64,000 nucleotides of DNA from Epiperipatus broadwayi (lineage: Eukaryota > Onychophora > Udeonychophora > Euonychophora > Peripatidae), in assembly GCA_028023455.1 (NCBI GenBank), contig JAQFVV010012490.1:618001-682000 (forward strand), in the 5' to 3' direction. Every line of letters starts with the position of its first letter. Position 1 is the first letter of the stretch. Shown here piece after piece: positions 1 through 12,300 of the stretch. A model generated the notes under the pieces. It was not told the DNA's origin. It searched no databases and saw only the letters and a list, made by a program, of their open reading frames with translations. A program made the position numbers and the translations under genes.

Positions 1-1680
1 TTCAAACAACCTTCAACTATCCACACTATCTCATACTACTGTCACAGCCATAAAAGGCTATCAACATAATAATAATAATTAAGATTAAAGCCTGATATTA
101 TACTTTGATTCTGCTAATAACTTAATTCTGAAATAAAACTTTTGAGAAACTTGAAAATTTGATTAGGGTAGAACATCTTCGAAGATAGAATAAAATTTTG
201 TATAACAATCAGTAATTCACTTTATTCTATTCTGGAACCATCAATTATAAGCACGAATAATCAATGTTCATTATTTGTAGTGCTAAAACCACACCTTTCA
301 GAACAGTTTTTAGCTACTGAAATTAAGATTTGTATAAAAACATCCAATACCTATTTTTATTTATCATATAATGTCTAAGCTGAAATTCAAAATCAGTCTA
401 AGATTTTAAATTTTGATTAATATAAAAAAGTAAATGTGGCTGTTTGGTATATGAATACGAATCTAATATTCTCACTCAAGAAAACCTATTCTTAAAACTA
501 GTCTGGGAATTAGAATAAACTAATGTCTATTGATTAATCAACTTATAATAGATGGTACAGAAGTAAAATAAATGAAGCAAATTATTGCTTCTAATGCAAA
601 TGCTGAAAATAAGCAGAGAAAATCAAATATTTACTTTGAATAAAATTCTTAATTTTGTTGGCATTTTTAATATTGTTTAATAAACTGGTTGAAGCTATTT
701 TTTTAATATAAGATAATGGGTCATTTATTATTATTATTATTTCAATCACATTAAATAATTACATATTGTCATTGTATGTTAATAATATGGGTTCATTAAG
801 ATTTTGACATAGCTTTAAAATAAAGATACTAAAAAGTACCATTGACAATGATCAAGTATTCTTCTTTGTAGTATTCTATTGTATAATTAACTCAACATTC
901 ATTCAGGCAAAAAACATGTGTGCATATATTCAAAATATGATAATATAGCAGAATCTAAAAATAAAGACACAGAACATACATATCAAAAGAAATCACAAAA
1001 ATACAAATATATATTTAAAATTTTTATAATTATCAAACACTTAAAAGAATATTCAGTATATAAATCACTCAAGTCAATAAGAGCCTACTGTTTCCATGAA
1101 ATGTCAAAAAGCTTATCAAATAGTTTGCATGACAAAGCATTTGCTATTTTAAGCTGTGATATCTTTTTCAGTAAAGAAAATACTACAAATTCTAAATAAA
1201 TGCTATTTTTATTTTTATTTAACAAAAATTTATTAAAAAAAAGTATATATATATGTCTATACATCAAATTTAAATATCTGTACCTACCTTCTTAATACTT
1301 TAATTTACTTTTACTGTCTTAAAACTAATTAATGGTATACAAATTTCAGCCATCAATGCATATAGACACAGAAAAATTATCCATCATAATAATGTGCATG
1401 CAGACACATTAAATTTGAGCAAGTAAAACACCTTATAATGTTGTTTAAACATTTAATTTACACCTATTCATTTAAAAAAAAAAAAAAAGCAGATGATCAC
1501 AAAATTCAACTACAGTATGTATAAGCTATCATGCAATCAAATAATTTATGAAATCATTAACATTTTTATCAAAGCACTTTATAAAAATGTTCCAAATAAA
1601 TTGCTTAATATACTAATGAATTTGATTTTCATAACATTAATGAATGATTTCACTTGGTCTTTAAATATTAAAAAAACAAG
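1..1680. other. AT-rich non-coding sequence
   Basis: I see only A/T-rich sequence with homopolymer runs and no reading frame that resembles a protein. The short open frames here are of low-complexity K/I/N/Y composition, as expected by chance in such DNA. Confidence 0.6.
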
Positions 1681-1682
1681 TA

Positions 1683-2648
1683 CACCTGGCTCTCGTTTTA
1701 TGCGGATTATTTTAATACGATTTTGAAGTTATGCGATTCATGTTTCTTCTTAATATCTTTCATATTTCATTACATTTATTAGATATCAAGAAATTTAAAT
1801 TATTAATAACTTATTTTCACTTGAAATACTTTTTTTTCTTTCAAAAATATAACGTTATATTAGCAAGCCGCTAACGTGAATATGGCCTGAAGGTGTATTT
1901 AAAAACTTAGCTTCTATGTAAATACCTATTTATACTAATGAGTAAATAATAATAATAGATTTATACTAACATATAAAAATATCGCAATAAATATTCTAAA
2001 AATTTAAACTTTTTAAACTTATTTTGTTATATATAACAAAAGTAAATAATCTTTTAGATTCTTAACGAAGATTTTATAAACTGAAAATAATCTTTCTAAT
2101 GATAATGTATAATCTTTTTGTTTTGATTGCGATTTCATTTTTTTAATATAGAAACAGAAAACCATTAACACAGCATAAGACTGAAAGTGGTGTTAGTTGT
2201 ATATCACATCACGAATAAAAATAAAGTGGCTAACAGGTTTCTCTGGGCATAATTGCTGAGAGATTCTTGACTTCATTTAAGGAGAAGCCACAATACATCA
2301 CATCACATCGAATCTGATTTCTTACCAGTTTACAAACGAACACTAGTGTTAATGATTAAAATATATATGACAAATGTAAAATTAAATACTGTAGTTAATA
2401 AAAAAAGGTTGTCTTATATTAATTTTTTTCAAATATATGAAATTTTTTATTAGTCATACTTTATTTGCTTATTTTTTTAATGCAAATTTTAAAGTAATTT
2501 TTCCTTGTTGCTTTGCTTTTATGTGAATTCTGAAAATTACAGACCCTACCCCCCATTTTTCAAGGTAAGTTAAGTCTATTTTTGTGCGATTTTTTTTAAT
2601 GCGGGTTTTCTGTGGAACCTATCTACCACATAAAATGAGACCCAGGTG
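1683..2648 (+). mobile_element. 966-bp non-autonomous TIR transposon, copy 1
   Basis: The left end CACCTGGCTCTC and right end GAGACCCAGGTG form short imperfect inverted termini, and both sides are flanked by TA (1681-1682 and 2649-2650). The same element recurs in the opposite orientation at 25,948-26,911 with nearly the same length and similarity along its whole length, which fixes both ends. There is no transposase-like reading frame, so it must be moved in trans. TA duplications are typical of Tc1/mariner-type transposases, but other TA-targeting families cannot be excluded. Copy 1 carries an extra segment of about 85-95 bp (around 2213-2300) that copy 2 lacks. Confidence 0.8.
2213..2309 (+). 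repeat. Short repeat inserted in TIR element copy 1
   Basis: This segment is absent from the homologous position of the second TIR-element copy. Its last 50 bases (from GAGATTCTTGACTTC to the CATCACATCACATC end) recur at 41,431-41,478, so it is a dispersed short repeat that inserted here. It contains the inverted pair GTGGCT / AGCCAC, which could form a stem. The family is not recognised. Confidence 0.5.
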
Positions 2649-2650
2649 TA

Positions 2651-5600
2651 TTATGCAGTTGGACACAGCCCTCTTACAAGCATTAATATAAAATGGATAG
2701 ACAAAATTTTAATAGTTCACTTTATAAAACAAATAACTAAAATATTAAGTTCTAAAACTTCAATCAGAAAAGTTTGACTGAATGGTTTTGAGGATAGAAA
2801 TATGTTTTGCATATATGTGATCCCGTTGATGAAAATGTAATCAAATTTGTAACAGGACGGTCTTTTCGTGGTATGCACAAAGATGGATGGGTTCCTCCTG
2901 ATGAATAGAAGAGTGCATATTTGTTGATCACATCTATGCATATCCCGCACACATTGAACTCTTACCTAGGAGAGGATAGATTAAGATCCAGCTAACTATT
3001 AAATCTACACTTAATTTACCTCATCCATATTGCAATATACTTCCATTATTCCGGAATTTGAACTCAGGGAGATGTAGCATGGTCCTCAGATTCAGATAAT
3101 ATTTGTATCACCGAATTCTTAATATGTGCAAAATGAGTATATGCCTATTAATGGGAGTGGATATGGTATATTGCATACATATGTGTAATGATCATAAATA
3201 TATATGGCAGGATATGACTAAGTAAAATTTGATTACAGAAAAATAAACCAAGAATAATGTATCAATATTTAAACAAATTTAATGATCATATTTACATTGG
3301 ATGGTATTTGAGCAAAAAAAAACAAAAAAAAAACAACTTAAAACAAGATTGGTAAAAACTCATTTAGGCGTTTGTGGACATTCTTTATTCATACTTGGTT
3401 TATATTATTTCCCTAGATCCTGATCCCATAAAGAATGATCACTGGATGTCTCAATTAACATGGGTGATTTTCATATTCTAAATAACATTGCTATAGATAA
3501 TACAATATTAATACAATACTCTGTCCCTTATTTAAAGTCATGACGTGTGTGTGATCAAGGTAAGATGTAAGTTCATGACATAAATAATAAACAAGATATT
3601 AAAAGACAATATAAAAAAAAAAACAGTTAACATAAGCATTAAATTAAATAAATAAACTAAGGGTATGTGTGGTGAATATATCAATATTTAAATTATTTAC
3701 ATATTAGAGAATATCTTATTTTGTCCCATTCTTATATTGATCAGACTATTGCGTAATCAAGTCTACCTCCTAACTTTTGCTGAAGAGTGAATATATATAT
3801 ATTTATCTACTCACTAATGCTAAAAGTTATTTGGTTCTATATTAAAATAAAGAAAATTAATTTATCAAATCTGACATACGAACAACTACAAGTATATGAC
3901 ATCAACTTTATAACCTGGCTTGAAAGTTCATGTCAAAATTGTTCTAGTAGCTTGTTCTAATAAGCTGTGTTAATCCATTTGCAGATAGATAGGAATTCAA
4001 ATGTGCGCCGGATAGGTTGTCTTTAATAGCCTTCGAACCAGAGTTTTGAAATGTAGAGTATAAAAACGAATTCATAATGAACTGGTTCGGTGTCTATTAA
4101 TCCAGATGGGAAGTGAACAGAACAATTCCATATCGATCTTGACTCATAGTTCGAAGACTTCTCTTCCACGATGTCTTTCTTGCACTACTGCGTGCTTATT
4201 TTTATTCTTAATTCTATATATTTTATTATTTTGTTTCGAGGGAATATCATCGAATATTCTTCTTTTATTATATACTTTCTCTATTAAGGGTTTGAAACCT
4301 ATAGTGGAAAATGAAAGACCGTTTTGAGAATTCAAACACTATACTTTAGTTGTAAATCCTTAATTTTCAAATTCCTTATTTACTTATATTGCAATCTGTA
4401 TATTTAACCTCACTTTTTTGAATGTATATAAATGAATATTTAAGATTATTATTAAATCCGAATAGATTGACACTTTCCCTCGAAATTTCAATACAACCAT
4501 TTCCAGTAGGAAAAAACATTTTTTTGTCTTTATCCTTTTTAAATTAAAGAAATTCATATATTATATCTAACTAGTTCGTGTTCATCATTTTTTTTTCATT
4601 GTTGATGTCATCTTTAATATGTATTAACATAAATAATTTGTAAATAAGAAAATAAAAGATTTGATTGTTTCTCCATTTTAATATTATATATATATTGTTT
4701 TCTTATATTCACTCATCCGATCTACTGTGTTTTTTTCTTTACTGTTTGTACTCATGATACATTTTGTGTCAATTGTTAGTCATCATTTCTGTTTGACTAA
4801 CTTGGTTTAAAATTTAATGTTTTTTTTTTTTAGATTGGGCTTTAAAGTTTAGGTTGGTACATGGTTTGTCACTTTGTATCCCCTAACGTTATATCTGATT
4901 TTATTACTTAATAAGTGACATTAATATCAGGGGCTTGAACTGGGATTGGGCCTCATGGTGTGTACTATGTATTGGAGGTGTGTTGGATGCATTCATAACA
5001 CAATATATATTCATTAGTAAACACTAATATTTTCTATGATGATTTTTTTCAAAATTATGTATTTATAAAAAATAATGGTTAGCTTTATCATTTTCCATTA
5101 TAAATTTTTTTTTCCCCCTCTGATATTTACTCAACAAATATAATACTGCATATCTAAAAAATTAAAAAATGCTTTCATTTCATGATAGACATAACTTTAA
5201 TCTTAAAACACTTGTCATAATTTTTTCCAATCATTTGCAAAAAATACTAGAATTTTATAACCATGCTGCTTTTTTGAGTCACTGGAACAAGTACTTTGAC
5301 ATAAAAAATAAAAAAAGTACTGCATGCAAATTTCAAAGCTTGAAGACCTAGTAAGATGAAACATTTTGCTATCACATAAAGATCTGTGGATTTGCTATAA
5401 TTTAAAGACTTTAACATTTCACCAAATTAAGAATAAAATGATTTCATAGTTATTAATTATAAGAGCTGCCATTTTAAACTAATCTATGTTAAAATTATAA
5501 CAAGTAAATTTTTTTTTCCAAGCATGGCTTCATTTGCTTAAAAAAGTTGTCAATGTGTTATTTACTGATAAATCTGAAATTTAAGACAAGAAGAATCCAA

Positions 5601-5900
5601 AGATGTCTATATCAATAGAGTATGTAGTATTATTCATCCTTGATTCAACCTCTAATTACTCTTGATGTGTGTTCATTAATAAGTATTGTTTCAGATATTT
5701 GACCAATTAATAATGGAATATTTCTACCTACTGATCTTGGGAATCAGTCATATATTTTAAATATATTTAATACTGATGCATGTATAATTTCTCTTATCAT
5801 TTTTACACTACATTTTGTTCAATAAAAAAAAAAAGATATACGGTGTAAATATAGTTTACAATAAATGCAAATATAGTTGATGGTAATTAACATTTTGGCT
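2651..5900. other. AT-rich non-coding sequence
   Basis: No gene can be supported. Around 4,140-4,335 the minus strand has an open frame of 63 codons with less biased composition, but it starts without ATG and matches nothing I recognise. Runs of A or T of 8-10 bases are frequent. Confidence 0.5.
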
Positions 5901-5911
5901 ACTTAGGTATT

Positions 5912-6010
5912 AGTCCTGCAACGTAGAGATGGTACGCCTTTATACATCCGCAATAAATGTATAATCTTGTGATGATGTCAAATTTAAGCAAAATAAGTTC
6001 TGCAACGTTA
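5912..6010 (+). repeat. Half copy of the 7.1-kb inverted-dimer repeat
   Basis: The segment starting TAGTCCTGCAAC and containing CGCCTTTATACATCC and TAATCTTGTGAT is recognisably similar to one arm of the inverted repeat at 7,144-7,352. It is a degenerate single arm, so the family exists both as single units and as inverted dimers. Confidence 0.4.
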
Positions 6011-6270
6011 TCCGATCTAGTGTGAAAACGTGTTTCTCTTTATGAAAACATGGTTTTTTTTTTTGATATTTCGATATTTTCAGTTATTGACCAGATTTCT
6101 TTCCGACAACAGCTTTCATTTCAATTGCGTTTTTGCTTCATCCAAGTATTTCTATGTTATTTCTACTTCTGAGTTACTCCTTGATTTTAAGTAAGTATTC
6201 ATAGTGTTCGTTTTTGTCCTTTTGATTTTCTTTTTGTAACTTCCTAATGCCAGTTACAATCATTTTTATG

Positions 6271-6428
6271 TGAACTGCAGATAATAAACTTCGTGAAACC
6301 AGCAACTGAGGTTCACACACAAACCATTGAAAGATTATGGGATTCCGCAAAATAAGCAGCAAGGGACATCAAGGCAACATCTCGGCTGAATTTGTGTTGT
6401 GTAGATTGCATTTGCATACTGAACGACA
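6271..6428 (+). pseudogene. Merlin/ISXO2-like transposase fragment
   Basis: Reading in frame from ATA AAC TTC gives NFVKPATEVHTQTIERLWDSA, followed by a stop. This resembles the C-terminal catalytic block of the ISXO2-like DDE transposase domain used by Merlin transposons, in which an asparagine/phenylalanine segment leads into an HTQ-x-IE-x-x-W block. Only about 50 codons remain and they are interrupted, so this is a dead fragment. No flanking inverted repeats were found. The call rests on this one block. Confidence 0.55.
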
Positions 6429-7143
6429 TAAAAAAAAAATTTCCATCATGATGAAAAATTAATAAAAGTGTTGTAATTTATATTTCTTTATTTTTGTGAA
6501 TTTTTTTGTTTTGTTTTTAACAAAAAATATATTCGTTTATTAGTATTTCTGTGGAAAATCCCATTCAGCCAATAGGCCGTGCAATCACATGTTCAGTAAA
6601 ACTCCATTTTGGGGGTAAATTTTTCAGTTGAGATCTCCGTTTTGTGTTAAAAATGCAAATGCCAAATTGCTTGTTTCAACACGAAAATTCCTGTTATTTA
6701 TTAGACAGTAAGTAGCATATGCGTATATTTTATGTTTGTAAATAATATTTAGAAAAATAATTTAGTGATTGTTTTTTCCGTATTTAAAGTAACATTTTGG
6801 TACTAGAGTAATGGCGTTTCCTATTTTACATATTTATGTGTAGAGAAAATGTATTTTTTAAGATTGGCTTTTTTTTTATAGTGAAATTCGTATCTTTAGT
6901 GTTATTATAAATTTTATAGTGTGAAAGTCGTATATATTTCTGTATGGCAAATCAATATTTATTTTTATAATGTTCTTTTTAATATTGATTTCTTGCTCAA
7001 ATTTATGTATCTTTATTATTGTAATAAATTTAAATTCCGCTCCATTTACTATTGTTATAAATTTTATACTTTTTCGTGTGAAAGTCGTATATAATTTTTC
7101 TCCATGTTTTATACTTTTAGTTGTGTGAAAGTGGTATTTTTAG

Positions 7144-7352
7144 TCCTGTAGCACGGAGCACTTATTAGACATGCTATGCCTTTTCACATATGTATTCAAC
7201 CTGCTGATAACTTTGTAAATCTTGCAAAAATATCATGTACAAGATCCATGTACATGTTATTTGGTCAGATCACAAGATTACAAAGTTATCAGCAGATCGA
7301 TATGAATGTGAAAAGGCACAGCAGGTCTAATATCTGCTCTGTGTTGCAAGAC
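7144..7352. repeat. Inverted-dimer repeat with arms of about 100 bp
   Basis: The left arm (7,144-7,243) and the right arm (about 7,255-7,352) are reverse complements with scattered mismatches. Shared blocks include GCCTTTTCACAT, CTGCTGATAACTTTGTAA and ACATGTAC near the centre, with a spacer of about 10 bp. An 81-codon frame across it is a by-product of the palindrome. A single degenerate arm lies at 5,912-6,010. Confidence 0.75.
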
Positions 7353-8717
7353 CCACATTTTAAAATCAATGATTTGAAGTTATCCTGTTTATTTTCAATT
7401 CACATAAAAAAGGAAAATTAAATTAACATATGTATGTATTTTTTAATTTATTTTTGGTATATTTTATCTTATATGATGAATCATTTTTGGTAATTATCTA
7501 ACGAACAAAATTGATTTTTTTTTTGTTGCTATGCTATCAATTTTATACTGTATTGCCATTCTGTTTCTTAAAAAAGAAAAAGCTGTCTAATTAAATAAAG
7601 ATTAGATTAATAAATTCAATGTGCAGTATATTTGATTATAATTTTATAACAAGTGAATATTTTATTATTACAAGGATTTAAATAAAAATTAGATAATGAA
7701 ATTACATATTTGTCACTTTATTTTTAGTGCACATTATTACTATGAATGATCAAATTTTATTTTTAATCACATAGTAAATAAAACATTATTATTATTTTCT
7801 TTTGCAGAACTTGTTCATTATGACAGTAGCTATTTTTTCATTGAAATGAAATGAGAATTTTTATTGTTACAAGCATATTAAATAAAAATTAAATGTTTTA
7901 GACAACATACACATTTTTCAATTTGTTATTAGTACAGCATATGACCAATGATTACATTTAATTATGTACTAAATAAAAGCTGCATACTTTGTTTGCCTTG
8001 GGTGTATCAATAATACAGACTATTAATAAATAAACATTTGTTTCTAATTATATATTGAATAAATTGATAAAATTTTATTTTCTTGGCATGAATCCTGCTA
8101 TTTTATATCTGAGAATAAAATTACTTTTATAATCTCAGCACCTATGAAATCAGTAATATTACAAAACAGTCAGCACTGAGAAAATATGTTGATTTTATAG
8201 TGGATAGTAGTGGCTATAGAATGATGATTGCTGTTGGATTTAAAGTCTTTGAATTCAGACAATTGGAGTATACTTTCAACAGATTTAAATTATAATCGTG
8301 TTTCAAATTTTCATTTAGATATTTTCTGTTATCTGATCTTGTGCTCAGCACATTATCCTGACTTCTGAGCAATTGATCATGATTATAATATATATGGGAG
8401 AGAGAGTTTAATGAAAAGCAGTAGCAAGTTTTGTTTTATCTTCCTCTCCATTTATAACCAATTAACTATGCCAGGAAATCAATCTCATAGTTTTTCATTC
8501 ATACCTATTTTATTAAAGCTCACTAACTAACTCCAAATATGAATTAGGTAAGCTTAATATTGTTTGTGAAAGAAATTGTATTAAATATACACCCATTATT
8601 ATAATGTAAACTTTAATTAAAAATAAATTTATTCTGAAAATATTTTTAATTATGTAGCACATGATTCATATTATTAAACCAATAACAATTGAGAAATACA
8701 GATGATATATAATATTT

Positions 8718-9128
8718 CTGTAGTGTAATTTTCATTACACCACTCTCATGCAAAGGTAGGAAATATTATCTATCCTCTTTAAACACCTTGTGGAGAGATA
8801 TAACCATAAGCATATGATCAAAGACATGTGAAAAAAATCTATGATCCCTAAGATGCACATTTCATGCTGAACCACCACTCAATAGTTGGTCCAGACCATA
8901 ATCTCTTACAAATATTTTTATCATTGTTCATAGAAATATGTAAGAGATTGTAGACTCGGCCAAGTGATGAGTGCTGGTTCAGCATGAAATATGCATCTAG
9001 GGGATCATAGACCTTTTTCACATCTTTGATCATATGTTTATGGTTACATCCCTCCACAAAGTCTTAAAAGAGGGTAGAATATATTCCCTACCTTGTATTA
9101 GAGTGGTTTAATGAAAATTATACTACAA
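8718..9128. repeat. Inverted-dimer repeat with arms of about 195 bp
   Basis: The sequence from 8,718 to about 8,920 is matched in reverse complement by 8,931 to 9,128, leaving a loop of only about 10 bp. Matching blocks include ATCTCTTACA at the centre, TTTCATGCTGAACC, GATCATAGA (with change), CATATGATCAAAGA and TAGTGTAATTTTCATTA at the outer edge. The RNA would fold into one long hairpin. No coding content. Confidence 0.8.
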
Positions 9129-9129
9129 A

Positions 9130-9930
9130 ATATTATTCATTATTGGATAATCTCTAGATTAATGAGTGACTAATAAAAATTAATAATATATAGATGATAT
9201 ATAATTTGTAAATTTAAAAGATCAGAACAACCCCATAGCATATTCTTTATATTATTCACAAAACATTATGAGTTAATAATAAGTTTTCAATCTCTTAAAT
9301 TATAGTTTTTGCCAATATTATTTTTTGGATATGTATTTCATTTCTTATTAATAATAAACTTTTGATATATAATTTTTTTTTTTTTTAGAAATCATTTTCT
9401 ACAACTCCAAAAATTTATTTAGAAATATTTACGTCTTATAATAATGAAAACATCAAATAGACAATTATATCTAGAAGTTTTTCTTATTAAAAAAAGCAAA
9501 TAATTTATTTAAAATTCGCTACTAAACATTTTACAATTGATAAATAAACAGAAGTTGATTTTTTTTAGAAAAAAATTCTTTTTGTTACTTAAAAATCTTA
9601 TTTAATTTACAAAAAAATTCTACAAAATAAAAAGACAAAATCAATTTTAATTGCCTCTTCCATGCGTACAAAAAATATACATTCACATACATAAAATTAT
9701 AATTACAAATTAAATCTATTATATTAAATAAATCAATTAAATTTGTTTAACTAGTTAAATAAAAATACATTTAAAATCTTTAAAATATAATCCAGTATAT
9801 TTCAAAGACTTTATTAACAAATTTATCATATGAAAAAGTCAACCATAATTACAATTTATTAAGTGCCAAGTGATCACAAATTAAATACACTATAATTAGA
9901 TTGAAAAAACAGTACATTAGCAATTAAGAA
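9130..9930. other. AT-rich non-coding sequence
   Basis: Nothing beyond A/T-rich sequence and poly-T/poly-A runs was found. Confidence 0.6.
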
Positions 9931-9989
9931 TTCTAGATTGACTCGAGATATTTCTTCTTGACCATCTGTACCTTTCCTATAACAAATAT

Positions 9990-11250
9990 TTATTAATCTA
10001 TTTGTCATAAACTGGCTCTTTTAATGATAAGTCTGTTGCATGCAGTACATATGTCTATAGAATTGGGATTTTTTTTTTGTCTGAGCTCTATCAATTCCAA
10101 TTTATTTAGAAAGTTGTCGATATGTCTTCTGGTATTATTCTGACAAAGGTACATTTTGTGTAGCATAATGAATAGATTGCAAATATTGTCATTCTGATAT
10201 TTGGAAGAAACACCCTTTCAAAATCTTTGAAGAGTAAGGTTACGTTATTATGATATTTTCAATGACATATATTGCAGCATTGCTAATTGGAAATTATATA
10301 GACCCTCTTGCATTAATATTAATTTTCAAAAGAAAATCAAAACATTAGATTCAAGAGATAGATGCAAGAATTTTCAGAATAGTTGCTTATTGTTTGTTCC
10401 TAAAATAGAAGGGGAAATAGCCTTTCATGAATTTTACAGTAACTAAATTTTGTTTGTGCTGGTGTAAAGATAGTTCTTTTAAAATCTTAGATTGAGGTTG
10501 ACCATTTCCTCCAACCTTTACTCAAGGATGAGTCTATTTACAAGGATTATTTTAACTATTCCTTCAATTTCTGGACATATCAAAGCTGGTAGTATATTAA
10601 TGTTCTTTTGAAATCTGAACATATGTAATTATAGCAAATCTAAGTTATTAAGGCTTGCTGGGGGCTGAAAACATTTTATTGGGTTAGCTACACACTTTCT
10701 AGTCCATACTAGTTTTCTGTATAGAGTATATATAAAAGATGAAGTTTTTGTATAGGTTACAATGGGTTGATAGTTTGCAATCTTGGTTATAAACAGTTTA
10801 TTAACAATAATATTTTTGAGCAAATTGACTTTCTATTAATGATATTGTTTCAGCTTTCCTTGCGATCGGAGTTCTCATTGCTGTTGAACTAAGAATGGGC
10901 TTCAACAAAAGTTGATATTTTGACTTGGAATATATCTTTATATAGTCAGCCATTATATATTAATTGTGGATATTTGTTTAAATTAATTTCCATATAGTAC
11001 TTTTCTGCATTTTTATTATGTTGAAAAAAATTGGTATCCATTTTTTGATTCGAAGAAAATAATTTCATCATCCATATACACAACACATGATATATTTAAT
11101 AGAAGAATAAAAATACCAAGTAATTTTTTTAAACTTCTGATTTTTTGAAAAGGGATGTTAATATATATTGCATTATGAAGAGAATAACATTTAATGGTGA
11201 GCCCTGCAGTATTGATTGGTAGGGAGTAATACTAGTGACCTTCTACTAGA
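9990..11250 (-). pseudogene. Decayed reverse transcriptase, probably LINE
   Basis: On the minus strand, frames broken by several stops give LQGSPLNVILFIMQYI (about 11,200) and, about 100 bases on, CVVYMDDEIIFF (about 11,085). These resemble the QGSPLSP-type motif and the (Y/F)xDD catalytic box of non-LTR reverse transcriptases in the expected order and at a plausible spacing. Downstream segments on the same strand are open but not recognisable. There is no intact ORF and no visible 3' tail. Another reverse-transcriptase class could have left such a relic. Confidence 0.4.
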
Positions 11251-11822
11251 TGTGGTATTTCCCAGTTTTTCGTAAGATCTATAGTCAAATATTTCATCTA
11301 ATGAGTGAGACTAATATAACAATGTTTACATAAAATAAAATAAACACTTAAAATGTAACTTTTAAATGTCCAGAATGAAATTCATTTTTATAATTTAATT
11401 TATTTGCCTATTATATGATAAATTATAATTATAATTTTGATCTACTTCTTGTAGAAATTGTTTGATTCATTCATTAAATGTATTTATACAATAAAAACAT
11501 TTTTTAAAAAATAAATCATATATAAATTTTGCTCAATTGAACTCTTAAATGTTTTTACTAAAATACTTTTCCAAATACATTCAACTATTAATCATAACAC
11601 ATAGATTAATATAATGAACACATTTTGAGTAATATTACTTGTAAATCGAACAGATGATTTTTAGATTCCTGAATTTAAGTTAACATACTAACCAACTAAG
11701 TTATTCTATGAAAAGCAACAGTCAAGATTTTTTTTAATAAATTAATTAGGAGAGATCTGATTTTTGTATTACTGTCTATTTTGATTTTCAAGCATCATTG
11801 TCACATTAGGCTGACAAATGGG

Positions 11823-11909
11823 ATTGTTTGACAATGTCATATGAGCAACTTTTTTAAAGTAAAAATAATTTTTTTTAGAGAAGTTGCTCACATGACAATG
11901 GCAAATAAT
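11823..11909. repeat. Hairpin with arms of about 35 bp
   Basis: ACAATGTCATATGAGCAACTT (with neighbours) is mirrored by AAGTTGCTCACATGACAATG, giving arms at 11,823-11,857 and 11,875-11,909 around a loop of about 17 bp rich in A/T. It may be a small foldback or MITE; no family is recognised. Confidence 0.6.
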
Positions 11910-12179
11910 TCCATAAATCAATCTAGTGTAATATAATCCATGTTTGGAAATCATTAATTAACCCCACCCTTTAAAAGAAAAAATAGAAAAATCTTCCAAT
12001 TTTTCATTTATAATTATGTAAAATTTCTATTGAATGTTGTCTTCAAAAGAATAATTTAATTAGTTAGAGCATCACATAAAAATCCAGCATTATCGCTGGT
12101 TAGATCAGAAGAACTGGAAGAGAAAAGAATAACACAATATTGTTTTATATTAAACTGCAATTTATTACTTAAAGTCGAA

Positions 12180-12300
12180 TGTATTTGAAAATAAGTATAA
12201 ATGAAGTTTGAATTTTTATAAAAACATTTAACAATAAAATTAGGTAATGGAAATAGTTCCAACATATAATTAAAAGTAATATGCCATCATCACAAATTTA
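12180..12300 (+). repeat. Relic of the repeat seen as an inverted dimer at 57.4 kb
   Basis: The block AGGTAATGGAAATAGT and the following ATCATCACAAA, in the same order and spacing, recur at 57,553-57,608, as does the preceding AAAAACATT segment. Upstream (about 12,090) is a perfect short hairpin CCAGC-loop-GCTGG. Confidence 0.5.

Noticed and set aside
3050-3110. B-box-like GAGTTCAAATTCCGG on the minus strand, possible tRNA
   Set aside because: No matching A box at the right distance and no cloverleaf; at most a very old SINE scrap.
4144-4335. Minus-strand frame of 63 codons with protein-like composition
   Set aside because: It starts at TTG rather than ATG, has no splice signals that fit, and resembles no family I know.
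7176-7421. Open frame of 81 codons
   Set aside because: It spans an inverted repeat, and its residues mirror the palindrome rather than a protein family.
8848-9057. Minus-strand open frame of 69 codons
   Set aside because: It lies within an inverted-dimer repeat and only reflects the palindrome.
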